Source: a virus
IMG/VR virus record: IMGVR_UViG_3300034272_000784
Coordinates: 1-25,974 of that record
Reading direction: 5' to 3' (one strand)
Length of the DNA: 25,974 bases
Positions 1 through 9,024 of this stretch are shown here, piece by piece. The position numbers and the translations under genes are program-made. The first letter of the stretch is position 1; each line of letters opens with the position of its first letter. The notes under the pieces are model-generated. The model did not search any database. It was given only the letters and a program-made list of their open reading frames with translations, and was not told the DNA's origin.

Positions 1-1
1 A

Positions 2-634
2 AGAGGTACATCTAGCGATATTATCGTTGGCGCTGCTGCACTGTTTACAGCAGATAGTACATTAACACCAGGAACTGTCCCTGCTTTCGTTTCAACTGAG
101 TCTTACAAAACGACTCTATCTAATAGCGCTAATATCGCTGGCGGAATTGAAAACGTAGGATATACAAGTAATGGTATTGAAATCACATTCCAACCTGATT
201 TCGGCGAAGTTCAAGTAGACCAAATTCTTGACGTTGCAAAACTTTACAAACAAGGTATGCAAGTAACACTTGCTACTTCTTTTGCAGAAGCAACTCTAGA
301 AAATCTATTGTTCTCAATCGCAGGACAAGGCGATGATCTTTCAGGCAGCAAAACAACATCTGCAGGACGCACACTCAACCTCGCTTCTGGCGATATCGGT
401 GAATGTCCAGTAGAGCGTGCTTTGATTGCAGTAGGTCCAGGAACAGGTGATTGTGACGAGTCATCTAGCGTTGAGCGTGTTTATGTTGCATACCGTGCAC
501 TTTCTATTGAAAATGTTACAGTATCAGCAAAGCGTGACACAGCAACAATGTTTGATGTTACTTTCCGTCTTCTACCAGAAGACTCAACAGGATCTTACGG
601 AAAAATTATTGACCGTACAATCCAAGGTTCATAA
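2..634 (+). CDS. Major tail protein (tail tube subunit), 5' end cut by the window
   Basis: The open frame runs from the first bases of the window to TAA at 632-634, giving 210 residues with no start, so the N-terminus lies upstream. An internal ATG at 257 is not the real start because the same frame stays open before it and encodes convincing protein. The product is rich in Thr, Ser, Gly and beta-prone residues, with stretches such as GIEITFQPDFGEVQVDQI and a C-terminal FDVTFRLLPED, typical of the stacked hexamer subunits of a siphovirus tail tube. Position supports this: it lies directly before the tail assembly chaperones and tape measure, where actinophages keep the tail tube gene. Arg is almost always CGT or CGC, unlike the AGA-rich neighbours, which fits a highly expressed structural gene. 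A strong terminator follows. The role rests on order and composition; I see no decisive motif. Confidence 0.8.
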   Translation, partial: RGTSSDIIVGAAALFTADSTLTPGTVPAFVSTESYKTTLSNSANIAGGIENVGYTSNGIEITFQPDFGEVQVDQILDVAKLYKQGMQVTLATSFAEATLENLLFSIAGQGDDLSGSKTTSAGRTLNLASGDIGECPVERALIAVGPGTGDCDESSSVERVYVAYRALSIENVTVSAKRDTATMFDVTFRLLPEDSTGSYGKIIDRTIQGS

Positions 635-656
635 AAAACTTAATAAAGAAAAGAAG

Positions 657-689
657 GGCCCACTAGTCAAACTGGTGGGTCTTTTTTTT
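657..689 (+). terminator. Rho-independent terminator after the major tail protein gene
   Basis: An 11-bp stem pairs 657-667 with 671-681 around a CAA loop at 668-670, with G-U pairs at 658/680 and 664/674, and is followed by eight T residues (682-689). It sits 22 nt after the stop codon. It should end the abundant major tail protein transcript and insulate it from the chaperone genes. The last T is also the first base of the next promoter's TGn element. Confidence 0.93.
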
Positions 690-697
690 GATATAAT
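689..697 (+). promoter_or_regulatory. Extended -10 promoter for the fused tail chaperone gene (leaderless)
   Basis: TGATATAAT combines a TGn extension (689-691) with a perfect TATAAT (692-697). No -35 box is evident; its position would fall inside the terminator stem. Six bases separate the -10 box from ATG at 704, so the expected transcription start coincides with the start codon and the mRNA would be leaderless. There is no Shine-Dalgarno sequence before 704, which agrees. Confidence 0.78.
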
Positions 698-703
698 GGA
701 ATT

Positions 704-1384
704 ATGGCAAACACTGTTTATGATATTAAAAATGTATACTCTGTTGATAATTTTGAAATAGAAGTTAGTCCTTTAAAAATTAAATATTTAAGGGAATTTA
801 TGGATACCTTTCAATTAGTCAAAGATACTAATGGCGATGATGAAGCCACAGATGTTTTGATTGAGTGCATTAGAATATGCATGAAACAGTTTCATCCAGA
901 ATGGTCTAAAAATAAAAAAGATGTAGAGGACAATTTTGACATGCCGACAATATTTGAAATATTAGATGTAGCAGCAGGGATCAAAGTCAATAAAGACTCA
1001 AAAGATTCCGTGGCAAAAAACGTTACAGAGGACAAATCGGTTTGGGCAGATCTAGATTTAGTAAAATTAGAATCAGAAGCATTTTTGCTGGGAATATGGA
1101 AAGACTACAATGAATTAGAAACTTCTATATCTATGCCAGAACTAATGGCCATTCTTAAATCAAAAAGAGAAGTTGATAATGAAGAGAAAAAATTTCTTGC
1201 TGCTATCCAGGGTATTGATTTAGATAAGAATAAACCACAAGAAGAAGACCCCTGGACTAAGTTAAAAAATAAAGTATTTAATGGCGGAAGACAAGATAAT
1301 GACATTCTTACCTATAAAGGCGACAAAGCGAGGAGAGCAGGCTTTGGCATTGGCATGGGGTTAGATTATGAAAATCTAAATTAA
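704..1384 (+). CDS. Tail assembly chaperone with both domains fused in one frame
   Basis: This 226-residue protein has two parts. Residues 1 to about 105 align by eye with the whole of the next gene product, sharing LR-FM, (I/V)EC, QF-PE-SK, PT and GIK at matching positions. The remainder, starting near WADLDLVKLESEAF and including FLAAIQGIDLD, looks like the second domain that other siphoviruses add by a -1 frameshift (the lambda G and GT arrangement). Here both domains are in one uninterrupted frame. Tail assembly chaperones coat the tape measure protein during tail assembly and are absent from virions. An in-phase A_AAA_AAC heptamer lies at the domain junction. The gene lies between the tail tube and tape measure genes as expected, and translation is probably leaderless from ATG 704. 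The family call is strong from order and paralogy; the domain naming is inferred. Confidence 0.8.
   Translation: MANTVYDIKNVYSVDNFEIEVSPLKIKYLREFMDTFQLVKDTNGDDEATDVLIECIRICMKQFHPEWSKNKKDVEDNFDMPTIFEILDVAAGIKVNKDSKDSVAKNVTEDKSVWADLDLVKLESEAFLLGIWKDYNELETSISMPELMAILKSKREVDNEEKKFLAAIQGIDLDKNKPQEEDPWTKLKNKVFNGGRQDNDILTYKGDKARRAGFGIGMGLDYENLN
1015..1021 (+). other. Candidate -1 ribosomal slippery heptamer A_AAA_AAC
   Basis: The zero-frame codons are GCA AAA AAC (1013-1021), so A_AAA_AAC is in the correct phase for a simultaneous -1 slip. It lies at residues 104-106, exactly between the two chaperone domains. A slip would add 30 codons and stop at TGA 1111-1113, giving a protein of about 136 residues with a basic tail. 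No downstream pseudoknot was found by eye. A-rich sequence makes chance occurrence possible. Confidence 0.4.
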
Positions 1385-1406
1385 TGTATAAAAAAACAAG
1401 GTTTTG

Positions 1407-1415
1407 TGATATAAT
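1407..1415 (+). promoter_or_regulatory. Extended -10 promoter for the second tail chaperone gene
   Basis: The 9-mer TGATATAAT is identical to that at 689-697, here in the 61-nt gap between the two chaperone genes. No -35 box is seen. Transcription would start near 1422, giving a leader of about 24 nt that contains the ribosome binding site AGGAAGGGA (1432-1440), 5 nt before ATG 1446. It would let the single-domain chaperone be made separately from the fusion. Confidence 0.7.
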
Positions 1416-1445
1416 TAAGTTCAACCTAAACAGGAAGGGAAGTAT

Positions 1446-1781
1446 ATGCCAACAGTAAAATCAGAAGGAACAGAACTCGTCTTGATGGATGGAACAAAGA
1501 TTAGTGTTAGACCACTAAAACTTTCGTTGTTAAGACCATTTATGAAGAAGTTTGAGCAGGTCGCAGCAGTAGCCGAAGATAATGATAAGTCTATGACATT
1601 ACTCGTAGAATGTGCTCAAATTGCTATGGAGCAATTTAGTCCTGAATTATCTAAAGACATTGATAAGTTAGAAGAAATATTAGATCTTCCAACAACTTAT
1701 AAAATTATTGAAGCAGCCTCTGGAATTAAATTAGCAGATGCAAATGCTCTTTTAAATACAGTACTTGCAAATAACGAATAA
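1446..1781 (+). CDS. Tail assembly chaperone, single-domain paralogue
   Basis: This 111-residue protein is equivalent to only the first domain of the preceding fused chaperone, with roughly one residue in three identical by eye over about 70 positions (for example LLRPFMKKF against YLREFMDTF, and ASGIKL against AAGIKV). It should act in tail assembly by binding the tape measure protein, filling the role of the short chaperone that classical phages produce when the ribosome does not shift frame. The start has a strong ribosome binding site, AGGAAGGGA, 5 nt upstream, in contrast to the leaderless upstream gene. The frame ends cleanly with TAA, no slippery heptamer is seen near its end and no further chaperone domain lies between it and the tape measure, so it is not itself a frameshift donor. 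A duplication of the first domain is the simplest origin. Confidence 0.8.
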   Translation: MPTVKSEGTELVLMDGTKISVRPLKLSLLRPFMKKFEQVAAVAEDNDKSMTLLVECAQIAMEQFSPELSKDIDKLEEILDLPTTYKIIEAASGIKLADANALLNTVLANNE

Positions 1782-1800
1782 ATAAACGGGGTGTAAATGA

Positions 1801-4800
1801 ATGGCTGATGTAAACGCTAAAATTGGCGTAAGTATAGATGCATCCGCCGCTTTAGCAGAATTAAAAAGTTTACAGAGGCAACTAGCAGCCTTTCATTCAT
1901 CTCTATCAAAAGGCAGCGCAGCCTCTGTCGCAGCGCAAAAAAATCTATCTACTAATCTTTTAAATTCAATTAATGCTACGGGCAAATTTACTGCCCAAAT
2001 GGGATTAGTAAGAAGTTCTACAGAATCCTTTACTCACTCACTTGAAACAAACAAACTTTCAATGCGTGAGTATTTCCGTTATGCAGGCGGATCTACCAGA
2101 ACTTTTGGAAAATTATTTAAACAAGAATTTAACACTATCGGGAAAGTTGCTGAAGAACGTGTTAAAAAGATGCAGACTCAATATATTAAAATGGGTCGTG
2201 ATGCATCTGGAGCAATTAAGGCAATGTCAATTACTCCAAGAACATTGGACATGAATGACTATGCAACTAAAACAGCGCTAGCAGCACAGAAACAAGCATT
2301 ATTTAATCAACTATTAAAGCAAGGATCTACAAATCTTTTAAATTTTGGTAAAAACACTCAGTGGGCAGGTCGTCAATTAATGGTAGGTTTTACAATACCA
2401 CTTGCATATTTTGGAACAGCAGCATCAAAAACATTTATGGATCTTGAAGCACAAGCCATTAAATTTAAACGTGTCTATGGAGATATTTTTACAACTGCAG
2501 ATGAAACTAATAAAGCATTAAAAGAAATACAACTTCTTGCTGAAGGGTTTACTAAATATGGTGTCGCAGTTACTGAAACTATGGAAATGGCTGCCAAAGC
2601 AGCAGCAATGGGTAAAACTGGAGCAGACCTTACAGCACAAGTAGCACAAGCAACTCGTCTTGCAGTTCTTGGCGGGGTAGAACAAGAACAAGCACTAGAA
2701 ACGACCATATCAGTAACAAACGCTTTTGGAATAGCAGCAGAAGACCTAGCAAGTAAAATTAACTTCCTTAACGCAGTAGAAAACCAAACTGTAGTATCTA
2801 TTGAAGATTTAACTGTTGCAATCCCCAAAGCAGGCCCAGTAATAAAACAACTTGGCGGATCTGTTGAAGATTTAGCATTTTTCTTAACCGCAATGAAAGA
2901 AGGAGGAATTAATGCATCAGAAGGCGCTAACGCACTTAAGTCTGGTCTTGCATCATTAATTAATCCAAGCAAAAAGGCTAGCGAAATGTTGGCTGGTTTT
3001 GGAGTTAACATTAAAGCAATTGTTGAGGGCAACCAAGGCAATATTAGAGAAACAGTTGTAGATTTTGCTCAGGCATTAGACACACTAGATCCGCTAAATC
3101 GCTCCCGTGCAATTGAACAACTATTCGGCAAGTTTCAATTTTCACGTTTATCAACACTATTTCAGAACATAACAAAAGAAGGCACTCAGGCTTCTAAGGT
3201 CTTAGGCCTTGCCTCAGCGTCAATTGAAGAACTTGCAATTTTATCTGAACGAGAATTAAAGACTGTAGAAAATGCTATAGGAACTGACTTTAGAGAATCT
3301 GTTGAAAAATTAAAAGTTGCAATTGCGCCAATAGGAAAAACATTTTTGCAAGCCGTAACTCCTATGGTAAAGGTTATAGGATCCTTATTAGATAAATTTG
3401 ATAATTTGAGTGAAGGTACTAAAAAGTTTATTGTTGTAGCAGGAACTTTAGTTGGAGTTATTGGCCCTGTGTTGTTAATGACATTTGGTTTAGTTTTAAA
3501 TGCTACGGCAAATATTGTTAAATTGTTTGGAACACTAAGGGCTGGATTTTTAAAATCTGGGGCTAGTACCAAAGTTTTGGCTGATCAAACAAATTATTTA
3601 AATTCAGAACAACTAGAAGCAGCAACAGTTGCAACTTCATTGGATCAGGCGCACAACAGACTTACTCAATCATTTACAATAGAAGCAGTAGCAGTTCAAG
3701 CATTAAGAAAAGCATATATTGACGCAACAGTAGCAGCAGCAAATTTTGCCAGAACAAATCCAGGAATGATGAATCCAGGATTTAGAAATCTTGGCCCTAA
3801 GAAATTTGCATCAGGCACAACTGGCGTTGTCGGTGGAACTCCAGGAAAAGATTCTGTCCCATCTTTATTAATGCCAGGAGAGGCTGTTATTCCTACAGAT
3901 ACTGCACAAGATAATAGATATAAACCACTTGTGGCAGCGCTTGTTACTGGAAAAATTAAAAAATACGGAAAGGGAACTGTTTCTGCAGGAGATGACTATA
4001 CTCACGTAGGCGGGGGAAGATTAACAAATATAGATGACATAATTGCACAAGGAAGACTAACAGAAAATGAAAAACTTCAAGCCCAAGTATATAGAGATGT
4101 GTTAAAAGCAACAGGAAAATCTCCAGAAGCAAGAGCATATGGTTCTTTAGCACTTTCATTTGATCCTAACCTAAATAAAGGTTTGGCAACAAGAAATGGT
4201 GTGTCGTTAGGCGATTTTGAAAGAGAATGGGCAAGTCGCCCAAACAAGTGGGCACCTTCAGGACTAACTTCATCACAAACTCAAGCAATTGATTCAGCAA
4301 TGATGGATCAAATAAGAAGATCTCCAAGGGTTACTGATGCTGTTATAGAAAATGCTTTTAAGAATGTTCCTGACAATATTAAATCTACTCCAGCATATCA
4401 AAAAATGCTAAGTCAGTATGACAGAATTGGCGGATACTCTTTAGGAAAAGGATTAGGGTCTACCCCTCAAACTAGCGCTCAAGTTTTAGAGCAAGCAAAA
4501 CGTGCTGGGATTATTAAAGATTTTAGAGTTGAAACAAGACAAAGACAATCTGGAGCAACTGGAACAAAGAGTCTTATTGTTACAACTAATGATGGAAAAG
4601 AGGTAAGTCTTGGTCGTGGGTCAAAGGCCAATAGAATTTATTTTTCAGATAAATCTTTAGCAAAAGGCTACCAATCTACAGCATCTACTCTGGCAGTAGC
4701 CAAAGGAGAAATTTATCAAACTAAAGATGGAAAAACTGGCGTAGTTGGTGGACAAACTGGAGAACCAAAACCAAGTGGTAAAACAATAACAGCAAATCCA

Positions 4801-7800
4801 AGAGATACAAGACTTATGCCTACATCTAATTTGGCAAGAATTTTTCCATACGGCGTCAAGGGTCCAAGATTTTCTGGTGCAATGGGTGGAGCAGAAGATT
4901 CATCCTTAATGACTGGAAAATCATTTTCACAAACTGCAAGTGGCCTATATGTTCCAGAATCTAAACTTATTGATGCAATAGAAAAAAATACTGATTCATC
5001 TAAAGAAAATACACAAAATGATAAACAATCAAAAAGAGAAGCAAAAGCACAAAGAATGAACCGTATGACCAGCATAGCAGGTCCAATGTCTATGGTTGCA
5101 GGAACTGCTGCAATGGCTGGTTATGCCACAGGAAATACTGGTTTAGGAAATGTTGCTATGGGAGTTTCTGGGTTAGCAATGATTGCTCCAATGCTTGCAA
5201 ATCCACTAGGTGCAGCAGCAGCAGGATTAACAGCGTTAGCAGCATCTGTTGTTCTTATTAGAAGGGCATTTGATAGCGCACAAGATAGTGCTATGAAAAT
5301 GTCTGAGGCGATGGGAAGTGGAGATAAGGCAATACAAGATCTTGCTATATTTTCAAACAGGGTAAGTGCTGGAGAAATTATGGATAGAAGAAGGGGGAAT
5401 CTTCTTAATCCTTTTGCAGTCCAAACTGGTAAAACAACATTTGGCGAAAACTTTGTTAAGTCTGAAACAGGCAAATCTATGGTGTCTGGTGTTTCTGAAT
5501 CTATTAAAACTGGGGGGACTCAATCTGCACAGGGGCAATTATTAAATCAGTTAGCAACCGGAATTGCTGCGGGCGCAATTAATCCAGCACAAGCCAGAAG
5601 TATTGCTGCCAACATAGCATCAGAAATAGGAGACTATTCATTTGGAATTAGTGTTAATGCAAAACTTATAGATTTGATTGGCGTTAATGGAGAAAATCTA
5701 ATGAAAGACCCATTAAAGTTAAGAGTAACGCTGATGGAAGAATCACGTCAAGGTTTGGCAAAACAATCAAAACTTTTATCATCTGCTGGAGCAGGAGCAA
5801 TGACAAAAACACAAACAAAGGTTGGCGCAATAGGTTTAGGTGCAATGGGTGCGATTGGCGGTGGAGTGTTAGGGGCTACAGCAGTTGGTGCCACTGCTGG
5901 ATCAGTTGTTCCAGTTGTTGGAACTGCAATTGGCGCAGCAATCGGTGCAGCAATTGGTGCTGGAGCATTATGGTATAGTCAAAAAGGACAACAAGAAAAA
6001 CTTGGCAGGGCATCTGGAGCAAATGTTGCTATGCAAAAAATGGCTTTAGAACAAAGCCAACAAATGCAAGACTCTTTAAGACTTGAGTATGAACAAAGAA
6101 TTGCTAACGCTAAGGCTGCTGGAGACACTGTAAAAGCAATTCAATTGCAAAATGAATATCAACGAGCAAACACTACACTGCTTGAGCAAAATGGAAAATT
6201 AGTTACAGATATACAAAACACATATAAAAATTCATCTGGAGCAGTTCGTGGAGCGCTTGAAACTGGATTAGACAAACAGATTACAAGTAAATATAAAGAT
6301 ACTGCTATGGCAGATATAGCACCGCTTGCTACAGATTTATTAGGTGGTTCGTCTTTGTCTAAAGAAGCACAATTTACTTTAAAAATGCAACTAGCATCTG
6401 GTCAAATGGACCCAATGCAAATTGTTAATTTAATGGAAACATTTGGACAAGATTCAGAAACTTTAACCAAAGTTATGAATATTGTTACAAAGTTTGGTGG
6501 TGCTTTTGCTAATCAAGCCATGTCAGTTGTTAACCTATTCCAGGATAAAAATGGAAATCCGCTTAAAGAACAGCAGACAAAATTTATTGCGGACATTAGT
6601 GGTAAAACTTCAGAAGAAGCAGAAAAATATCTAAAACTTTTTGCAGATATAAGTAGGGTTGGAAATGTTATGGATATTGAAGTTGCATTAACATATTATA
6701 GTAATAATCCAATTGAAGCAGCAAACCTACAATCAACAATAGATAAAATTAATGAGCAAAAAGGAAAAATTGATTTAGAAATTGCAACAAAAATATTAGG
6801 GGCAAAAGAGATGGAGGTTTTAAGAAAAGATCAAGAATATTTTAGCAACCTTCCACCAGAACAACAAAAGGTATATTTGCAGACACTTACGACAGTAGCA
6901 AACATTGAGGGCAATAATGCAGAAGCAATTCAAAATTGGCTAACACAAAATCCAGACAAAACTGTATTAGATTATTTGGCCGAACTTGCACAAAAAGTAA
7001 CAAAGATTAGTATAGATAACACAATCCCAGGTGGTAATAAAAATGTACAAAGTGGCAATAGAGATACCACATTTGACGATATTTTAATTAATCTTAAGAG
7101 AACAAGAGATGCCACAATAAATGCAACTAAAGGCGCAGGAGAACTTCTAAGAGTTCTTGGTGGAGCCAAAGACATTAAAATATTTAATGGCATTGATCAA
7201 CAATTAGCAAGCCTTGGTGCAAATACAGATTTTATTGATTGGGTCGGCGGAGCAGAAAAAGCAATTCAAAATAAGTTAATTAAAGTGGCAAAAGATGGCA
7301 TAGTTACAATAACTGCTTTGGGAAAGGCTGCTCAAAAAGCATTTGACGAAAAGGCACTTGGTTTATTTAATGCTGAACAAATAAATGCAATTAATGGAGC
7401 GCAAGCACAAAGAACTGCATTTGTAAGGTTAACTGCAGCAGGAGTAAATCAAGCACAGGCCTTAGAGTTAGTTGCTGATGCAAACTTGGCAATTGCTATT
7501 TCACGTATAAAAGATATTAAAGAGTTAGAAAAGTGGATAGAAACATATAAAACTGCAAAAGATTTAATTGATAAAACAGCAAGACAAAATGACCCAATTA
7601 CAGCATTTAGAAATGATATGGCCAAAGTTAGTGAAATGCTAGATGTTCAAGAACAGCAGGCTAGGGCTAAATATCAACCAGAAATTGATAGAGTAAATGG
7701 TTTAATTGAAGCAAACGAAAAAGCAATAGAGGCCAAACAACGCTACTCTGAGATCACTTATGACAGACCAATTCAACAACGTCAGTCTGAAATCACAGAA

Positions 7801-9024
7801 CTAAACCACGATCTTTCCTTAATAGAAAAAACAGCCTCAACAATAACTGAAAAATATGGCAAACAGAGGGACGCTTTAGAGCAAGTTTATTCAATTAACC
7901 AAAGAATTGCCGATCAACAAAAGTCTAAAATTTCCCTTGCTGATGCATTAACAACTGGAGATATTTCTCAGGCAGCACAAATAGTACAAGATATTAGAAA
8001 TCAAGAACAGGTTTATGCAAAAGAGCAAAGTTTAAATGCTTTAGAGATTGCCCAAACCAATGAAATAAATGCTTTAAGATCAGCAGGCGGATTATCTAAA
8101 CTTCAAATTGAACAAAAAATTTATACCTTGGGAGAAGAAATATACTCTCTAGAACAAAAGCAGGCAGTTGTTGCAGCAGAAATTGTTGTGCTTCAAGATA
8201 AAAACTATAACTTAAAAGTTGGGGAGTTAGCAAAAGCACAAGGACTACTTGATAACGAAATAAAACTTATTGAACAACAAAGACTAAAATATGCAGAAGC
8301 AGAACTTGCTATTAAAAGTGCAGAAGTTAAAACTAAAGATTATATTAAAGCATTAGAAAGCGCAGAAAACGTTTTAAAGAGAATGGCAATTTTATGGGCG
8401 ACTCTAGGCAGTAAAACATCAGCAGATCTAGGAGGCATTACAGGAGCAGTTGAAGACCCAAAGGATAAAATTAAAAATGACGAAGAGAAAGACAAACCCC
8501 CAGCCAAAACAAACCTTATAAGCGTTACAGCCAAAAACGGACAAACATTATCTAGTATTGCTAAGGCAAACAATACAACCGTAAAAGAATTGCTTGCCAT
8601 AAACCCAGTATTAACCAGCAATCCTAAATATAATAATGGAAATACAATCTTTAACGGAACAACAGTTAAAGTTCCAGGAAAAATGTATGGAGGCGTTGTT
8701 TCTGGAAGTGGAATGCTAGATAAAGTTCCTACCATGCTTACTCCAGGAGAATTTGTCATGAATAGGGCTGCTTCACAAAAATTTGGACCATTACTAGAAA
8801 GGATGAATGAGTCTAAATATCCAGGAAGTTTATCACTTGGAGGAACTCCTGCAGTAAATGTGGTTAGCAATAACTCAGCAAAAAATAGCAACACTTCAGT
8901 GTATAATTATAGTTTAAGTGTTGGGGTAAACGGAACTTCTGCAAGCCCAGACGACATTGCAAGAACAGTAATTACACAAATTAGAAATATGGATGCTCAA
9001 AGATTGAGGGGGAATAGATACTGA
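1801..9024 (+). CDS. Tail tape measure protein, TP901 type, with LysM-like domain
   Basis: This 2407-residue protein sets tail length and is carried inside the tail tube. Residues about 184-404 form a TP901-like core (includes KAAAMGKTGADL and FFLTAMKEGGINASEGA). Hydrophobic stretches lie near 544-567, 1096-1157 and a glycine-zipper stretch 1342-1391, plausible membrane-interacting segments for DNA injection. Residues about 1934-2197 are Gln/Glu/Lys-rich and likely coiled coil. A LysM-like domain lies at about 2239-2293, starting SVTAKNGQTLSSIAKANN. A D-x-VP-x(2)-L-x-PGE motif occurs twice, at 684-694 and 2307-2317. At the usual 1.5 angstroms per residue the tail would be about 360 nm. No lytic active site was recognised. 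ATG 1801 is preceded by GGGGTG with 7-nt spacing; an ATG at 1797 is in a frame that stops at once. Confidence 0.95.
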   Translation: MADVNAKIGVSIDASAALAELKSLQRQLAAFHSSLSKGSAASVAAQKNLSTNLLNSINATGKFTAQMGLVRSSTESFTHSLETNKLSMREYFRYAGGSTRTFGKLFKQEFNTIGKVAEERVKKMQTQYIKMGRDASGAIKAMSITPRTLDMNDYATKTALAAQKQALFNQLLKQGSTNLLNFGKNTQWAGRQLMVGFTIPLAYFGTAASKTFMDLEAQAIKFKRVYGDIFTTADETNKALKEIQLLAEGFTKYGVAVTETMEMAAKAAAMGKTGADLTAQVAQATRLAVLGGVEQEQALETTISVTNAFGIAAEDLASKINFLNAVENQTVVSIEDLTVAIPKAGPVIKQLGGSVEDLAFFLTAMKEGGINASEGANALKSGLASLINPSKKASEMLAGFGVNIKAIVEGNQGNIRETVVDFAQALDTLDPLNRSRAIEQLFGKFQFSRLSTLFQNITKEGTQASKVLGLASASIEELAILSERELKTVENAIGTDFRESVEKLKVAIAPIGKTFLQAVTPMVKVIGSLLDKFDNLSEGTKKFIVVAGTLVGVIGPVLLMTFGLVLNATANIVKLFGTLRAGFLKSGASTKVLADQTNYLNSEQLEAATVATSLDQAHNRLTQSFTIEAVAVQALRKAYIDATVAAANFARTNPGMMNPGFRNLGPKKFASGTTGVVGGTPGKDSVPSLLMPGEAVIPTDTAQDNRYKPLVAALVTGKIKKYGKGTVSAGDDYTHVGGGRLTNIDDIIAQGRLTENEKLQAQVYRDVLKATGKSPEARAYGSLALSFDPNLNKGLATRNGVSLGDFEREWASRPNKWAPSGLTSSQTQAIDSAMMDQIRRSPRVTDAVIENAFKNVPDNIKSTPAYQKMLSQYDRIGGYSLGKGLGSTPQTSAQVLEQAKRAGIIKDFRVETRQRQSGATGTKSLIVTTNDGKEVSLGRGSKANRIYFSDKSLAKGYQSTASTLAVAKGEIYQTKDGKTGVVGGQTGEPKPSGKTITANPRDTRLMPTSNLARIFPYGVKGPRFSGAMGGAEDSSLMTGKSFSQTASGLYVPESKLIDAIEKNTDSSKENTQNDKQSKREAKAQRMNRMTSIAGPMSMVAGTAAMAGYATGNTGLGNVAMGVSGLAMIAPMLANPLGAAAAGLTALAASVVLIRRAFDSAQDSAMKMSEAMGSGDKAIQDLAIFSNRVSAGEIMDRRRGNLLNPFAVQTGKTTFGENFVKSETGKSMVSGVSESIKTGGTQSAQGQLLNQLATGIAAGAINPAQARSIAANIASEIGDYSFGISVNAKLIDLIGVNGENLMKDPLKLRVTLMEESRQGLAKQSKLLSSAGAGAMTKTQTKVGAIGLGAMGAIGGGVLGATAVGATAGSVVPVVGTAIGAAIGAAIGAGALWYSQKGQQEKLGRASGANVAMQKMALEQSQQMQDSLRLEYEQRIANAKAAGDTVKAIQLQNEYQRANTTLLEQNGKLVTDIQNTYKNSSGAVRGALETGLDKQITSKYKDTAMADIAPLATDLLGGSSLSKEAQFTLKMQLASGQMDPMQIVNLMETFGQDSETLTKVMNIVTKFGGAFANQAMSVVNLFQDKNGNPLKEQQTKFIADISGKTSEEAEKYLKLFADISRVGNVMDIEVALTYYSNNPIEAANLQSTIDKINEQKGKIDLEIATKILGAKEMEVLRKDQEYFSNLPPEQQKVYLQTLTTVANIEGNNAEAIQNWLTQNPDKTVLDYLAELAQKVTKISIDNTIPGGNKNVQSGNRDTTFDDILINLKRTRDATINATKGAGELLRVLGGAKDIKIFNGIDQQLASLGANTDFIDWVGGAEKAIQNKLIKVAKDGIVTITALGKAAQKAFDEKALGLFNAEQINAINGAQAQRTAFVRLTAAGVNQAQALELVADANLAIAISRIKDIKELEKWIETYKTAKDLIDKTARQNDPITAFRNDMAKVSEMLDVQEQQARAKYQPEIDRVNGLIEANEKAIEAKQRYSEITYDRPIQQRQSEITELNHDLSLIEKTASTITEKYGKQRDALEQVYSINQRIADQQKSKISLADALTTGDISQAAQIVQDIRNQEQVYAKEQSLNALEIAQTNEINALRSAGGLSKLQIEQKIYTLGEEIYSLEQKQAVVAAEIVVLQDKNYNLKVGELAKAQGLLDNEIKLIEQQRLKYAEAELAIKSAEVKTKDYIKALESAENVLKRMAILWATLGSKTSADLGGITGAVEDPKDKIKNDEEKDKPPAKTNLISVTAKNGQTLSSIAKANNTTVKELLAINPVLTSNPKYNNGNTIFNGTTVKVPGKMYGGVVSGSGMLDKVPTMLTPGEFVMNRAASQKFGPLLERMNESKYPGSLSLGGTPAVNVVSNNSAKNSNTSVYNYSLSVGVNGTSASPDDIARTVITQIRNMDAQRLRGNRY

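Noticed and set aside
447-761. Plus-strand open frame spanning the end of the major tail protein gene, the terminator and the next start
   Set aside because: It crosses a strong terminator and two real genes in another frame, and its translation is low-complexity.
1390-1408. Possible weak hairpin (ACAA/TTGT) as a terminator between the two chaperone genes
   Set aside because: Only about four A-T-rich pairs form and no T-tract follows; read-through is expected.
8340-8894. Minus-strand open frame of 184 codons opposite the tape measure end, and a similar 188-codon one at 2475-3041
   Set aside because: Both lie wholly inside the tape measure gene, have low-complexity Leu/Ser/Pro-rich translations with no recognisable fold, and no ribosome binding site; no other gene is on the minus strand.
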